DNA from: CALLVY01 sp937899855
GTDB taxonomy: Bacteria > Bacteroidota > Bacteroidia > Chitinophagales > Saprospiraceae
Assembly (NCBI GenBank): GCA_039820405.1
Contig: JBCBQC010000150.1
Coordinates: forward strand, 1 to 10,790
Direction: 5' to 3'
DNA: 10,790 bases
In this document: in pieces, positions 1-6,948 of the stretch
Layout of the letters: every line of letters begins with the position of its first letter
Numbering within the stretch: position 1 is the first letter of the stretch
Notes under the pieces: generated by a model
Told to the model about the DNA's origin: nothing
Seen by the model: the letters and a program-made list of their open reading frames with translations, nothing else
Databases searched by the model: none
Position numbers and translations under genes: made by a program

Positions 1-1297
1 CTTGCAAGGCACCGAGGTCATCGCGGGTCTGTTGGTCCAGTAAGTCCACCATCGTTTGGATACCGTGCTGGGTTGGTAGGCCCCGACTCGCCGCGGGTAC
101 TTCGATGCGATTGCCGTAGGCTTGGGGCAGGGCTCCACTTTGGGCCAAGCCCCCCGCTCCCGCCAGAGTCGCCGGCGCCAGCCAAGGACCAATCACGGGA
201 ATGCCGCTGACCAACCCGGCCGCCGCTACTCCGAGGGAAGCAAGGACGCCACGACGGTTGTCCTGAGCGACATTGAGGGGGTCGCGGGAATTGTGGTAGG
301 CATTTACGTTGGCGGCATTGGCCGCCCGCGTCTCGTCGGATACGCCATTATCGCGACGGGTTGTATTTTGGTGCAAACCAGCCGCGTTAAAAGTCGTTCC
401 CGGTGCCCCCGTCGTCGCACTGGTAGCCGAGGCCAACCCGCCCCCCAGCGAATGTCCGGTCGTTTGAAAGCCATTCGGCCCCTGCGTACGCGCCAAGCGA
501 TTGCCGATCACCATCGCCCGATCGTACTGTTCGTTGGGCATCCCCACGCCCTGAGCCAGGTCGGCACCAATATCGCCCATTTCCGGTTCGGTACCGGCAA
601 AAGCCACGGTGTAGGGCGGTTCGCCACCGGTAGTGGAGCGATAGATGGCGGACTTAAAACCACTGTCCGAGTCGTTGAGGTAATTGGGGTTGAGTCCCAG
701 CTCACTCCGCACTTCCTCATCCGACATCCGCGCAAAACCCGGCGGGGTCGAACCGTCGTAAACGGCATTGGACAGGCGGGCCATATCGGCCGCATCGGCC
801 GTTTGTTCGTAGTGTTTCAGCGTATTAAAAGCCGCCAACTGCTGGTCGGCGGGAAGCTGAGTCAGGTTTTGATAAAAGGCGGGCTCCAATTGTTCCTGAA
901 GCTGGGCTTGTTTTTGTTTGTCGGCCTCGGTATGTACCTCTTGTCCCAACTGCGCTAAAATCGGACAGATCTGGAGCAGAAATGCTTGGGGTGCCAGCGG
1001 GGAGAAATCACCGATCAGAACCGTAGGACAACCGACGGTGATGATGCCCCCGTGGGCCGTCATGTCTCCCTGACGAGCGGCGGGTTTGCCACCGATGAGG
1101 ACGCCCATCGATCCTTGGATGATGCTGTCCGGTGGCCCCATGCAGGTACAGAGGTTGCCCAGCGTAGCGGCGGGAGCACCACCGATGTATACCGTGGGCA
1201 CTCCGGGAGGCATGACGGGCCCGCCGACGTGGGGCTTGGGCCCATCCGACATCGGACAGGTATGCATGTCTCCAACTCTAGCGGCGGGTTTGTTCAT
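1..1297 (-). CDS. PAAR-domain class 3 lipase, probable T6SS effector (partial, 3' end off window)
   Basis: An open minus-strand frame starts with ATG at 1297 and continues past base 1 (432 residues visible). Residues 1-105 are a PAAR-type tip domain, with the tetrapeptide PAAR at 4-7 and KPAAR at 71-75, Gly/Pro-rich turns and Cys/His residues (CTC at 50-52). A Gln/Glu-rich linker (about 115-160) follows, then an alpha/beta-hydrolase of the class 3 lipase type. FAGTE at 233-237 matches the oxyanion strand, GHSLGGG at 281-287 is the nucleophile elbow (Ser283), Asp339 lies in NSRDPLN, and His411 precedes MVDLL, giving a plausible complete triad. A Gly/Ala-rich hydrophobic stretch (about 351-386) lies between Asp and His. 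The start is 5 bases after the tssE stop, so the gene is likely the last seen in the operon. Inferred role: the PAAR caps the VgrG spike and delivers the lipase to cleave target membrane lipids. Substrate and immunity protein are not visible. Confidence 0.9.
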   Translation of the reverse strand, partial: MNKPAARVGDMHTCPMSDGPKPHVGGPVMPPGVPTVYIGGAPAATLGNLCTCMGPPDSIIQGSMGVLIGGKPAARQGDMTAHGGIITVGCPTVLIGDFSPLAPQAFLLQICPILAQLGQEVHTEADKQKQAQLQEQLEPAFYQNLTQLPADQQLAAFNTLKHYEQTADAADMARLSNAVYDGSTPPGFARMSDEEVRSELGLNPNYLNDSDSGFKSAIYRSTTGGEPPYTVAFAGTEPEMGDIGADLAQGVGMPNEQYDRAMVIGNRLARTQGPNGFQTTGHSLGGGLASATSATTGAPGTTFNAAGLHQNTTRRDNGVSDETRAANAANVNAYHNSRDPLNVAQDNRRGVLASLGVAAAGLVSGIPVIGPWLAPATLAGAGGLAQSGALPQAYGNRIEVPAASRGLPTQHGIQTMVDLLDQQTRDDLGALQ

Positions 1298-1302
1298 AAA
1301 GC

Positions 1303-1770
1303 TTATTTTACCGGAATCAGGAGTGGAAAAACCTCTTGGGCCGCCTCGGCGAATTCGCTGTCCGGGAAGTGAAAATTTTCCCGGCGCCCCAGCAGCAATT
1401 GCCCTTTGACCTCCACCGCTACGTTGACGATGGCGGAGTTGCCCTTTTTGCGGACGGGCTTGAGGTCGACGATGACGTCCTTCACCACAATTCGCGTTTC
1501 GTAGCGTTGGAGCATGTCCTTGAGGTTTTTTTGAATGGCCTCGCGCATGTTTTCCCGCCAGATGCGCTCGGAGCGTTTCTGGGGAGGCGTGGAGGCTTGA
1601 AATTTGTTGACCACGCTGCCAAAGGTCGGATCGTAGCGGTAGCTGAGGGAAAAGGTCTTGAGCATGAGGCGAATGTTCTGATGGATGGACGCCCGCAGCT
1701 CCACCTCATCGGCCAGTTGCTGCCCCTTGAGGATTTTATCCAATCGCAATGGTATCGAATAGTATTGCAT
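1303..1770 (-). CDS. tssE: T6SS baseplate protein TssE (gp25/GPW family)
   Basis: A 155-residue protein, the usual size for TssE. The family relates to phage T4 gp25, which sits at the base of the sheath and starts its polymerisation. The sequence shows the gp25-like core NIRLMLKTFSLSYRYDP followed by FGSVVNKF (about 32-57), and a second conserved stretch around RYETRIVVKDVIVDLKP (89-105), then beta strands in the last third. It is divergent from proteobacterial TssE, as expected for the Bacteroidota subtype. The ATG abuts the vgrG stop codon directly (TGA then ATG, no gap), so translation is probably coupled to vgrG. Assignment rests on motif, length and position. Confidence 0.85.
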   Translation of the reverse strand: MQYYSIPLRLDKILKGQQLADEVELRASIHQNIRLMLKTFSLSYRYDPTFGSVVNKFQASTPPQKRSERIWRENMREAIQKNLKDMLQRYETRIVVKDVIVDLKPVRKKGNSAIVNVAVEVKGQLLLGRRENFHFPDSEFAEAAQEVFPLLIPVK

Positions 1771-3567
1771 TCAATTCAATTTTATGGGCATCCCCTTGAC
1801 GTTGACCGGACCGGAGCCCTTGACGTCCACCATGGTACCGCTCACCTCCACATTTTTGGTTCCCTGCGTTTTTACCGTGAGGCTTTTGGTCTCCACCTTC
1901 TGCGTCGCCTCCACGGTCAGCTCCTTACCGCTCTTGAGTTCCACCGTATCGGCCGCCTCGACGATGGCTTCCTTGTCGGATACCAGCTTGATGGTTTCGG
2001 CCGCCGTCACGTTGAGTACCTTGGCGGTGATGTTGACCGTTCCCTCGCCCACGTCAATGTTGATTTCGCTGTCCTCCTTACCCCCAGTTCTTACGGTAAT
2101 TGTCTTGCCCGCGCTGAGGGTCATGGCACTGGGAGCGTGGATGGAAATGGACTTGTTTTTATCGTCGAACTTCCATTCGTTTTGCCCCCGGGATTTGAAA
2201 CCCTTGTAGCGGTTTTGGGGATCAAACCACTCGGGAACCGCATCGCCATTATACATCCCGCTGAGGACGTAGGGCTTTTCGGGATCGTTATTTTCAAAGG
2301 CGACCAGTACTTGATCTTCCATTTCGGGGATGAGGTAAAAGCCCTTGTCCTTGCCCGAGTAGGGCGTGGCCACCCGTATCCAGGGCGAGGTCTGCCCCGT
2401 ATCCTTTTGCCAGAGAAAAGTGACCTTGACCCGCCCCAGTCCGTCCTCATCATCGACGGCACTGATGGTTGCCAGTTGGGTCTCGCAGAAGGGGTTGGGG
2501 GTTTGGGAACGCAGTGGAGGGCTGGTCACTTCTTCCGGGACGGCTTCGAAGGAATTGCGGTAGTCGCCCGCTTGGCCGATATCGTGGGTGATGGCCGTGA
2601 TGATGTAGTTGCCATACTTCTCCCCGATCAAATTGTCCGACACCTCGACTAAGCCACCGATTTTTAGCTCGGCGTTGGAGCTGGCCCCGTTGAGGACGAC
2701 CATTTCGTCCAGACTCACTTGTTCGCGTCGCAGGGCGGCGTCTTTTAACTCGTCGGCATCGCTGGCCGGGCTACGATGGTCGATGGGGGTTTTGGTAAAA
2801 ATGGCTTCACCCGCAATGCTCCTCACCTCGTTTCCCAGGTCATTGCTCTTGGCTTTGAGGGGAGCCGCTTCGGTCAGCTGTTCGTGTTTGACGTAGTCGT
2901 AGGCTTGGAGCTCAAATTGGGTGGGAAAGGCGCGTACGGACAGGTCGAAATACTGCATGCCGTTTTCGCCAAAATCGAGGGGAACGGCTTTGCCTCCGCT
3001 GGGACGACCGAAGTAGAGGTCCAGTCCATCGTAGTAAAACCACTCGCCAAAACGATCGGCCAAACGGCTGACGAAGTTAAAATTGCTCTCGCGGTACTGG
3101 ACGCAGTAAGCGAGGGCATCTTGAAAAATTTGGGGAGACACTTTGGGTCCCTGGGCAAAGGCGCCGCCGTGCGGACCGATCACCGCGTCCACAATTTCTT
3201 GCAGGCCTTGATCGGTAAAGGAACGGGTGTGCGGGCCATCGTCCATGACGACGGTCGGACTCTGACCACGTACGACCAGTTCCGCCGTTCCGCTTTGTCG
3301 GGCCAGCCCCAGCGAGGTGACGATGCCGATAAAAATATCGGGTACCGGAGTCAGCATCAGTTCGCGATCATCCTTATCGTCGATCCCAATTTTGACGGTC
3401 TGCCCCATCCAGGACTTGGCCCGTTGGAGCAATACCCCCCGGTTGGCATCCTGCCGGAGTCGAATCTCAAAACTTGCGTGGCGACCAATCTGCTGATTGA
3501 TCATCACCCGAGTAAAGTCGTTGTCCGACAGGCGGCTACCCGCAATGTTGATGGAAGTTCGCTTCAT
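1771..3567 (-). CDS. vgrG: T6SS spike protein VgrG (TssI)
   Basis: A 598-residue spike protein, counted from the ATG at 3567. Residues 1-350 are the gp27-like trimer ring; YRESNFNFVSRLADRFGEWF (158-177) is the typical VgrG signature. Residues about 364-441 form the gp5 OB fold (GLGRVKV, then SPWIRVATPYSG, then the YLIPEMEDQVLVAFENNDP block). Residues about 470-598 are short alternating Val/Ile/Thr/Lys repeats that fit the triple-stranded beta-helix needle, ending at KLN with no extra effector domain. The frame stays open upstream to a TTG at 3642, but those 25 codons (Pro/Asn/Lys-rich) do not look like a VgrG N-terminus and overlap inverted repeats, so the ATG is preferred. The spike carries PAAR-tipped cargo; the PAAR-lipase two genes downstream is the obvious partner. 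Confidence 0.93.
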   Translation of the reverse strand: MKRTSINIAGSRLSDNDFTRVMINQQIGRHASFEIRLRQDANRGVLLQRAKSWMGQTVKIGIDDKDDRELMLTPVPDIFIGIVTSLGLARQSGTAELVVRGQSPTVVMDDGPHTRSFTDQGLQEIVDAVIGPHGGAFAQGPKVSPQIFQDALAYCVQYRESNFNFVSRLADRFGEWFYYDGLDLYFGRPSGGKAVPLDFGENGMQYFDLSVRAFPTQFELQAYDYVKHEQLTEAAPLKAKSNDLGNEVRSIAGEAIFTKTPIDHRSPASDADELKDAALRREQVSLDEMVVLNGASSNAELKIGGLVEVSDNLIGEKYGNYIITAITHDIGQAGDYRNSFEAVPEEVTSPPLRSQTPNPFCETQLATISAVDDEDGLGRVKVTFLWQKDTGQTSPWIRVATPYSGKDKGFYLIPEMEDQVLVAFENNDPEKPYVLSGMYNGDAVPEWFDPQNRYKGFKSRGQNEWKFDDKNKSISIHAPSAMTLSAGKTITVRTGGKEDSEINIDVGEGTVNITAKVLNVTAAETIKLVSDKEAIVEAADTVELKSGKELTVEATQKVETKSLTVKTQGTKNVEVSGTMVDVKGSGPVNVKGMPIKLN

Positions 3568-3573
3568 CCTCTT

Positions 3574-3713
3574 GATTTTGAAATTCGTTAGGAGTTTGCC
3601 CGGTGGTGGCCAATTGGCATTCGGTATGCCGGTGAGCCCCAATTGGCGGATGCGGTACCGAAGGAAGCGGGAGCCCCCGGAGGACGTCCCGCTTCCACGG
3701 TACCCACGGCGAC
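3574..3713 (-). other. hcp-vgrG spacer packed with inverted repeats (possible attenuator or processing site)
   Basis: In the non-coding stretch after the hcp stop, GGAAGCGGGA (3663-3672) is a perfect inverted match to TCCCGCTTCC (3687-3696), giving a 10-bp stem with a 14-base loop. It is flanked by GGTACC at 3654-3659 and 3699-3704, which can extend the stem past a small internal loop. Closer to vgrG, GGCAT/ATGCC (3616-3620, 3626-3630) forms a second hairpin, and CCAATTGG occurs twice (3610-3617, 3639-3646). No U-tract follows the large stem on the minus strand, so it is not a textbook terminator. It could protect the hcp mRNA 3' end or partly stop transcription, fitting the need for far more Hcp than VgrG; that is inference. 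Confidence 0.6.
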
Positions 3714-4136
3714 TTACTCGCTATCGGGCCACTTCATCTTAAATTCGGCACCGCTGACTTTGATCTTCTCGGCCGTCACCTCAAAAGTTTCCACCGTATT
3801 GGTGCTGACGCCCTGAGAGTTAAAATTCTCGCGATAACCCACGACGTAGGCATTTTCAAATTCAATTTTCTTCAACTCCTTGGTTTGGTCAGCATCTTTG
3901 AAGATGGTAATCGAACCGGCCTTGGCCAGGTCCTGATCACCCATCCAATTGATGATTTTACCATTCATCTCCTTTTCGTCGGAGCGGATCGTAAGGCTGA
4001 TCAGACCGTTGCGGACCACCTTGACGGGCTGGCCCTTCTCGGGGTCGGTAGTGCGGGAAAAGGAGTAAGTCAGGTCAATCACTTGAGCTTTGGCTCCTTC
4101 GAGTTCTAAGACGGCGGTATGAGCTGCTGCTGCCAT
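3714..4136 (-). CDS. hcp: T6SS tube protein Hcp (TssD)
   Basis: A 140-residue protein of the size and pattern of the Bacteroidota TssD tube subunit, a beta-barrel that stacks as hexameric rings inside the sheath and is expelled on firing. It begins MAAAAHTAVLELEGAKAQV, followed by LTYSFSRTTDPEKGQPVKVV, where the DxxGQP-like turn is typical of the T6SSiii TssD family. Later strands include IEFENAYVVGYRENF and VETFEVTAEKIKVSGAEF. There is no signal peptide, as expected. The start codon is preceded by an A/T-rich leader, and the gene lies between tssC and vgrG, the usual place for sheath, tube and spike genes. Confidence 0.9.
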   Translation of the reverse strand: MAAAAHTAVLELEGAKAQVIDLTYSFSRTTDPEKGQPVKVVRNGLISLTIRSDEKEMNGKIINWMGDQDLAKAGSITIFKDADQTKELKKIEFENAYVVGYRENFNSQGVSTNTVETFEVTAEKIKVSGAEFKMKWPDSE

Positions 4137-4211
4137 TTTGATGAATTTTTTTGATGGTTAATTAGAATATTAGAGGCTAATGAGTTAATGCATTTTTAAA
4201 AATCAGTAACC
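4137..4211 (-). promoter_or_regulatory. A/T-rich leader of hcp
   Basis: A 75-base gap between tssC and hcp, much richer in A+T than the genes. It contains the self-complementary TTTTTAAAAA (about 4193-4202) and, on the transcript, a run of seven A residues shortly before the hcp ATG. A-rich leaders without a Shine-Dalgarno sequence favour translation in Bacteroidota, so this may raise Hcp output or hold an internal promoter. No TAnnTTTG -7 box was found by eye. Confidence 0.35.
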
Positions 4212-5600
4212 TTAGTCTTTCACCTCCTTGAGTTCGGAATCGGCAGAACGATCCTTGGCCTTGAGGGCGTACACGAAGGTGCGTACCGCCCACAGCGGCT
4301 GGATGTCGACGTTGACGTCGATTCGATCGGGCACGCGGTGGTTCCAGTCAAACTGGGTCACCTTCCCCGCGCTGATGATTTTTTGTTCGACCAATTGGTT
4401 GAGAAAATCTTGAATGGTATCGCGAACGAAATTGGCCTTGGGTCGGTCCAGTTGCTGGCCGGTTACCTTGCCGAGGTAGTGGCGAAGGACGCGGTTGACG
4501 TAATCAAAGGTACGGACGACGGGGTAGCGTTTGAGCGGGTACTCGGCCCCGTCGAAAGCGGTACAGGATTCGTAGACGATGTCTTTGTCGTAGGCGTGCA
4601 TCATCGAATTCATCCCGGCTTCGGACAGGTCGGTCACCTCGTCCTGGACGGTGCGGAAGGCCAGGCCCTGGCTCCCGGAGACGGCCCCGTGCATTTCGCC
4701 CATGATGGGTTGGGAAATCTTTTCGGAATACATTTTTCCCGCTACCGCCATCGCCACCGATCCGCGGAGGTCTTCCTCTTCCTTTAGTTCCTCTTCCTTA
4801 CCCCGTAGGACCAGATGGTTGGCCAGCATGATGAGTTTGCTGTGGTGCAACTCGGGGCCGGTAAAGCCTTGCCAGCGGCGGGATTCGCGTTCGTTGAGTG
4901 CATCCTCCACACTGTCGCAATCCGCAAAATCGGTAAGGAAACTGATGCGGGACTCGCCGGCGAGTTTGGTGTAGCGCTCGATCAAGTCCTTGGGGCGCTT
5001 GCTGCGCCAGAGGCCCGGAATGACGAGTAAAGAATAGGCTTTGCGCTGATCCACGGAGCGGGCCTCATCCATTACCTTTTTCTCCACCGCATTGTACACC
5101 AAATTGCTGTCCGCATCGAGGAGGCTTTCGGGATGTACGTTGAGTAGGGTGATGTTTTTGACCTTTTGGGGAGCGGCATTGCGGTAAAACAATTCCAGCT
5201 CGCGGTAGGTCCGCTCCAGGTCACGGACCTCGTCCATGATATTCGCCAGGTTGTCGTTGATCAGTTGCTCGTTGGCGTCTAATTTTTCCTGGGCCTGGGT
5301 GCGAATTTGTTTGTGGCTGCTGGCCTCTTCCCGATTGAGGAAACTGAGGTAAGCCTGCAATCGATCGCGCAGTTCCTTGCGTTCTTCCACCAAGTCATCA
5401 TCCTGCAAAAAGCGCTTTTTCTTACTTTTGGATTCGGGAGAAAATCGGTTGAGATTATCCGCCAGCGGGGCCAGCAGTTCGTCAAAACCATCGTAGCGAT
5501 CCAGGCGGTCCTGGATTTCGGCCGCCTCCATGACGGGCACCTCCCGGCTACGGCGCTCGGGAGAGGCGTTGGCATTTTGGTTCAGCTCTTCTTGGCTCAT
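4212..5600 (-). CDS. tssC: T6SS contractile sheath large subunit TssC
   Basis: A 462-residue protein, slightly shorter than the roughly 490-500 residues of many proteobacterial TssC. TssC with TssB forms the contractile sheath. The N-terminal half is strongly charged and helical (about 60-140: KSKKKRFLQDDDLVEERKEL and on). The conserved body includes YSLLVIPGLWRS (about 189-200), the FLTDFADCDS segment, WQGFTGPELHHSKLIMLANH, and the C-terminal WNHRVPDRIDVNVDIQPLW block that ends in the beta-strand region used in sheath handshakes. The gene follows tssB by 57 bases, in the fixed B-C order of T6SS loci. The extended helical N-terminus fits the T6SSiii subtype. Confidence 0.92.
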   Translation of the reverse strand: MSQEELNQNANASPERRSREVPVMEAAEIQDRLDRYDGFDELLAPLADNLNRFSPESKSKKKRFLQDDDLVEERKELRDRLQAYLSFLNREEASSHKQIRTQAQEKLDANEQLINDNLANIMDEVRDLERTYRELELFYRNAAPQKVKNITLLNVHPESLLDADSNLVYNAVEKKVMDEARSVDQRKAYSLLVIPGLWRSKRPKDLIERYTKLAGESRISFLTDFADCDSVEDALNERESRRWQGFTGPELHHSKLIMLANHLVLRGKEEELKEEEDLRGSVAMAVAGKMYSEKISQPIMGEMHGAVSGSQGLAFRTVQDEVTDLSEAGMNSMMHAYDKDIVYESCTAFDGAEYPLKRYPVVRTFDYVNRVLRHYLGKVTGQQLDRPKANFVRDTIQDFLNQLVEQKIISAGKVTQFDWNHRVPDRIDVNVDIQPLWAVRTFVYALKAKDRSADSELKEVKD

Positions 5601-5657
5601 ATCGTTAGGTTTTCAAGTGTTTTTAGAAGTTATTACGTTCGCGCGGTCGGGTGGACC

Positions 5658-6149
5658 TCAATCCTCCTCGACGACGGGCAGGCTATCCGTTAGCTCGTCA
5701 ATGATCTGCGAGAGCATGGCCACCACCGCATCGCGGGCTTTGGGATCGTCGAGGGCCTTGCGAAACTGCGCATTCTTATCGATGCGATCCACCAAGGATT
5801 CACTGGCCTGAAATTCGGCCTCCAGCTTGCGGAGCCAGGTGGAGTTCTTCTTGATCGACTGGGGCGAGAAGGCTTCTACCCCACCCCGAAAGCGAATCGT
5901 CTCGGCCGCCTCCGCATTATCGGGATTGCCGGTCTTGATTTTTACCTTGACCTCGGGTTGGGTATACTCCATCACCTCTTCCGTTGACTTGGTAAACTCC
6001 GCGGGAATTTCTTCCGGCTTGCGGGGTCCTTTCTCCCCCTTGAAGGGCATTGCAATTAAAGTGTTGTTGGTTGGTAATAGGACCAGCCCCGAGTTGGTTT
6101 CTTCGGGGACGTCCACCGGGCCGATCATGTTGTAGCGAACTTGTGCCAT
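5658..6149 (-). CDS. tssB: T6SS contractile sheath small subunit TssB
   Basis: A 163-residue protein matching the size of TssB, the small sheath subunit that pairs with TssC. The conserved part is IRFRGGVEAFSPQSIKKNS (about 85-103), the counterpart of the canonical FxSMxDFxPxxI motif, followed by an amphipathic helix WLRKLEAEFQASESLVDRI. The N-terminal third has short beta strands and a charged linker (GEKGPRKPEEIPAEF). The C-terminus is acidic (VVEED). The start ATG at 6149 is clear. It lies 30 bases after the small membrane-protein gene and 57 before tssC. Confidence 0.88.
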   Translation of the reverse strand: MAQVRYNMIGPVDVPEETNSGLVLLPTNNTLIAMPFKGEKGPRKPEEIPAEFTKSTEEVMEYTQPEVKVKIKTGNPDNAEAAETIRFRGGVEAFSPQSIKKNSTWLRKLEAEFQASESLVDRIDKNAQFRKALDDPKARDAVVAMLSQIIDELTDSLPVVEED

Positions 6150-6179
6150 AGGTTGATAAATGATTTAAATGGACAGAAT

Positions 6180-6581
6180 TCAATTATTTACGGGGGTATT
6201 CAAACGATTTTGACAACGGGTCAAATCGCTCTCCAAGTACTTGATTCTCTCGTCCTTCAACTTGATTTGCTGTTGGAGCGATACGACTTCCGCGTTGGGG
6301 GCGTTTTCTTTTGATTGGAGCGCACGCAACTGCTTTTCCAGTTGGCGGTTTTTATTGACCAAGTCCTGGTGCTTGCCCTTCCAGATTTGTTCTTTCTCCA
6401 ACAGTCGGCTCTCGCAGTCGTCCAGGGCGCCCCGGTTACCATTGGCGTAGGCTTGATAAATGGCACCGACGGCGGTACCGGTGATGGCCACGATAAAAAA
6501 GCCCAGAAAGAAAAGGCGCCACAGGGCACTACGGCGTTGGTTGCGATTGAGTACTTCCACACTCACAAATTTTGCTGACAA
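6180..6581 (-). CDS. Single-span membrane protein with coiled coil, TssO candidate
   Basis: A 133-residue protein. A basic N-terminus (NRNQRRSALWR, 12-22) precedes one hydrophobic span (about 20-44, with the FFLGFFIVAITGTAVGAIY core), and then a charged, heptad-like periplasmic part (about 54-128, rich in Leu/Lys/Glu/Gln). This is the build of TssO, a T6SSiii-specific inner-membrane component with a single N-terminal span; position just before tssB supports this, but the sequence alone does not prove it. The frame has no ATG near its start: candidates are TTG at 6581, GTG at 6566 and GTG at 6560, with an in-frame TAA at 6599 upstream. TTG gives the longest product. Two cysteines (56, 123) flank the coiled coil and could pair if exported. 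Alternative: an unrelated small spacer or adaptor protein. Confidence 0.7.
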   Translation of the reverse strand: MSAKFVSVEVLNRNQRRSALWRLFFLGFFIVAITGTAVGAIYQAYANGNRGALDDCESRLLEKEQIWKGKHQDLVNKNRQLEKQLRALQSKENAPNAEVVSLQQQIKLKDERIKYLESDLTRCQNRLNTPVNN

Positions 6582-6948
6582 GAGGACAAAAAATTCTTAG
6601 GCCGTAACGCATCACACGTACCGCCAATCGTCTGTTATTTATTTGAAATAAACTGATCCAAGACAGTGCGGCCGAATCTCTTGGGAGATTCACCAAACTG
6701 ATCCGAAGAGCAGCACAGGGCGCAACTGCTAGCTCCACAAAACGTAGCCTTGTGGGTGCCTCTTGGAATTTTAATGGTCAGCTAATGGGGGGAATGAATC
6801 CCCTGAGTAAGTTCAAAGATTTTGCTGGGTAACCTTGCGTATCTGCTTGAGCGGGGAAAATGGTCGTTTGGCATGGTCACAAAATCGGGAGTATCAGATT
6901 CAACATACCACTTTCCACGGGAATAAATTTAAATAATATTATTTACAT
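6582..6948 (-). other. Gene-free gap between clpV and the tssO-like gene, probable 5' region of the structural gene series
   Basis: No convincing gene on either strand in these 367 bases. Two hairpins stand out: GAATCTC/GAGATTC with a TTGG loop (6674-6680, 6685-6691), and GGGG/CCCC around AATGAAT (6789-6792, 6800-6803). Just beyond the clpV stop is an A/T-rich stretch with the 14-base palindrome AAATAATATTATTT (6931-6944). The region most likely holds the end of the clpV transcript and the promoter of the downstream genes. A by-eye search for the Bacteroidota -7 element TAnnTTTG on the minus strand found none. Confidence 0.5.

Noticed and set aside
122..958. Plus-strand open frame (278 codons) opposite the lipase
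   Set aside because: The minus-strand frame carries PAAR and the full lipase triad; the plus frame is Arg/Gly-rich without motifs.
1336..2652. Long plus-strand open frame (438 codons) opposite tssE and vgrG
   Set aside because: It lies wholly antisense to two well-supported T6SS genes. Its protein is low in recognisable motifs and is explained by codon bias of the opposite strand.
1303..6149. Reading the cluster as an extracellular contractile injection system or phage tail
   Set aside because: Separate TssB and TssC, a VgrG with fused gp27/gp5 parts, a PAAR protein, a dedicated ClpV and a membrane protein fit T6SS; no tape-measure, tail-fibre or terminase genes are seen.
6529..6738. Short minus-strand frame in the clpV-tssO gap
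   Set aside because: It overlaps the start of the membrane-protein gene in another frame and shows no domain or start signal.
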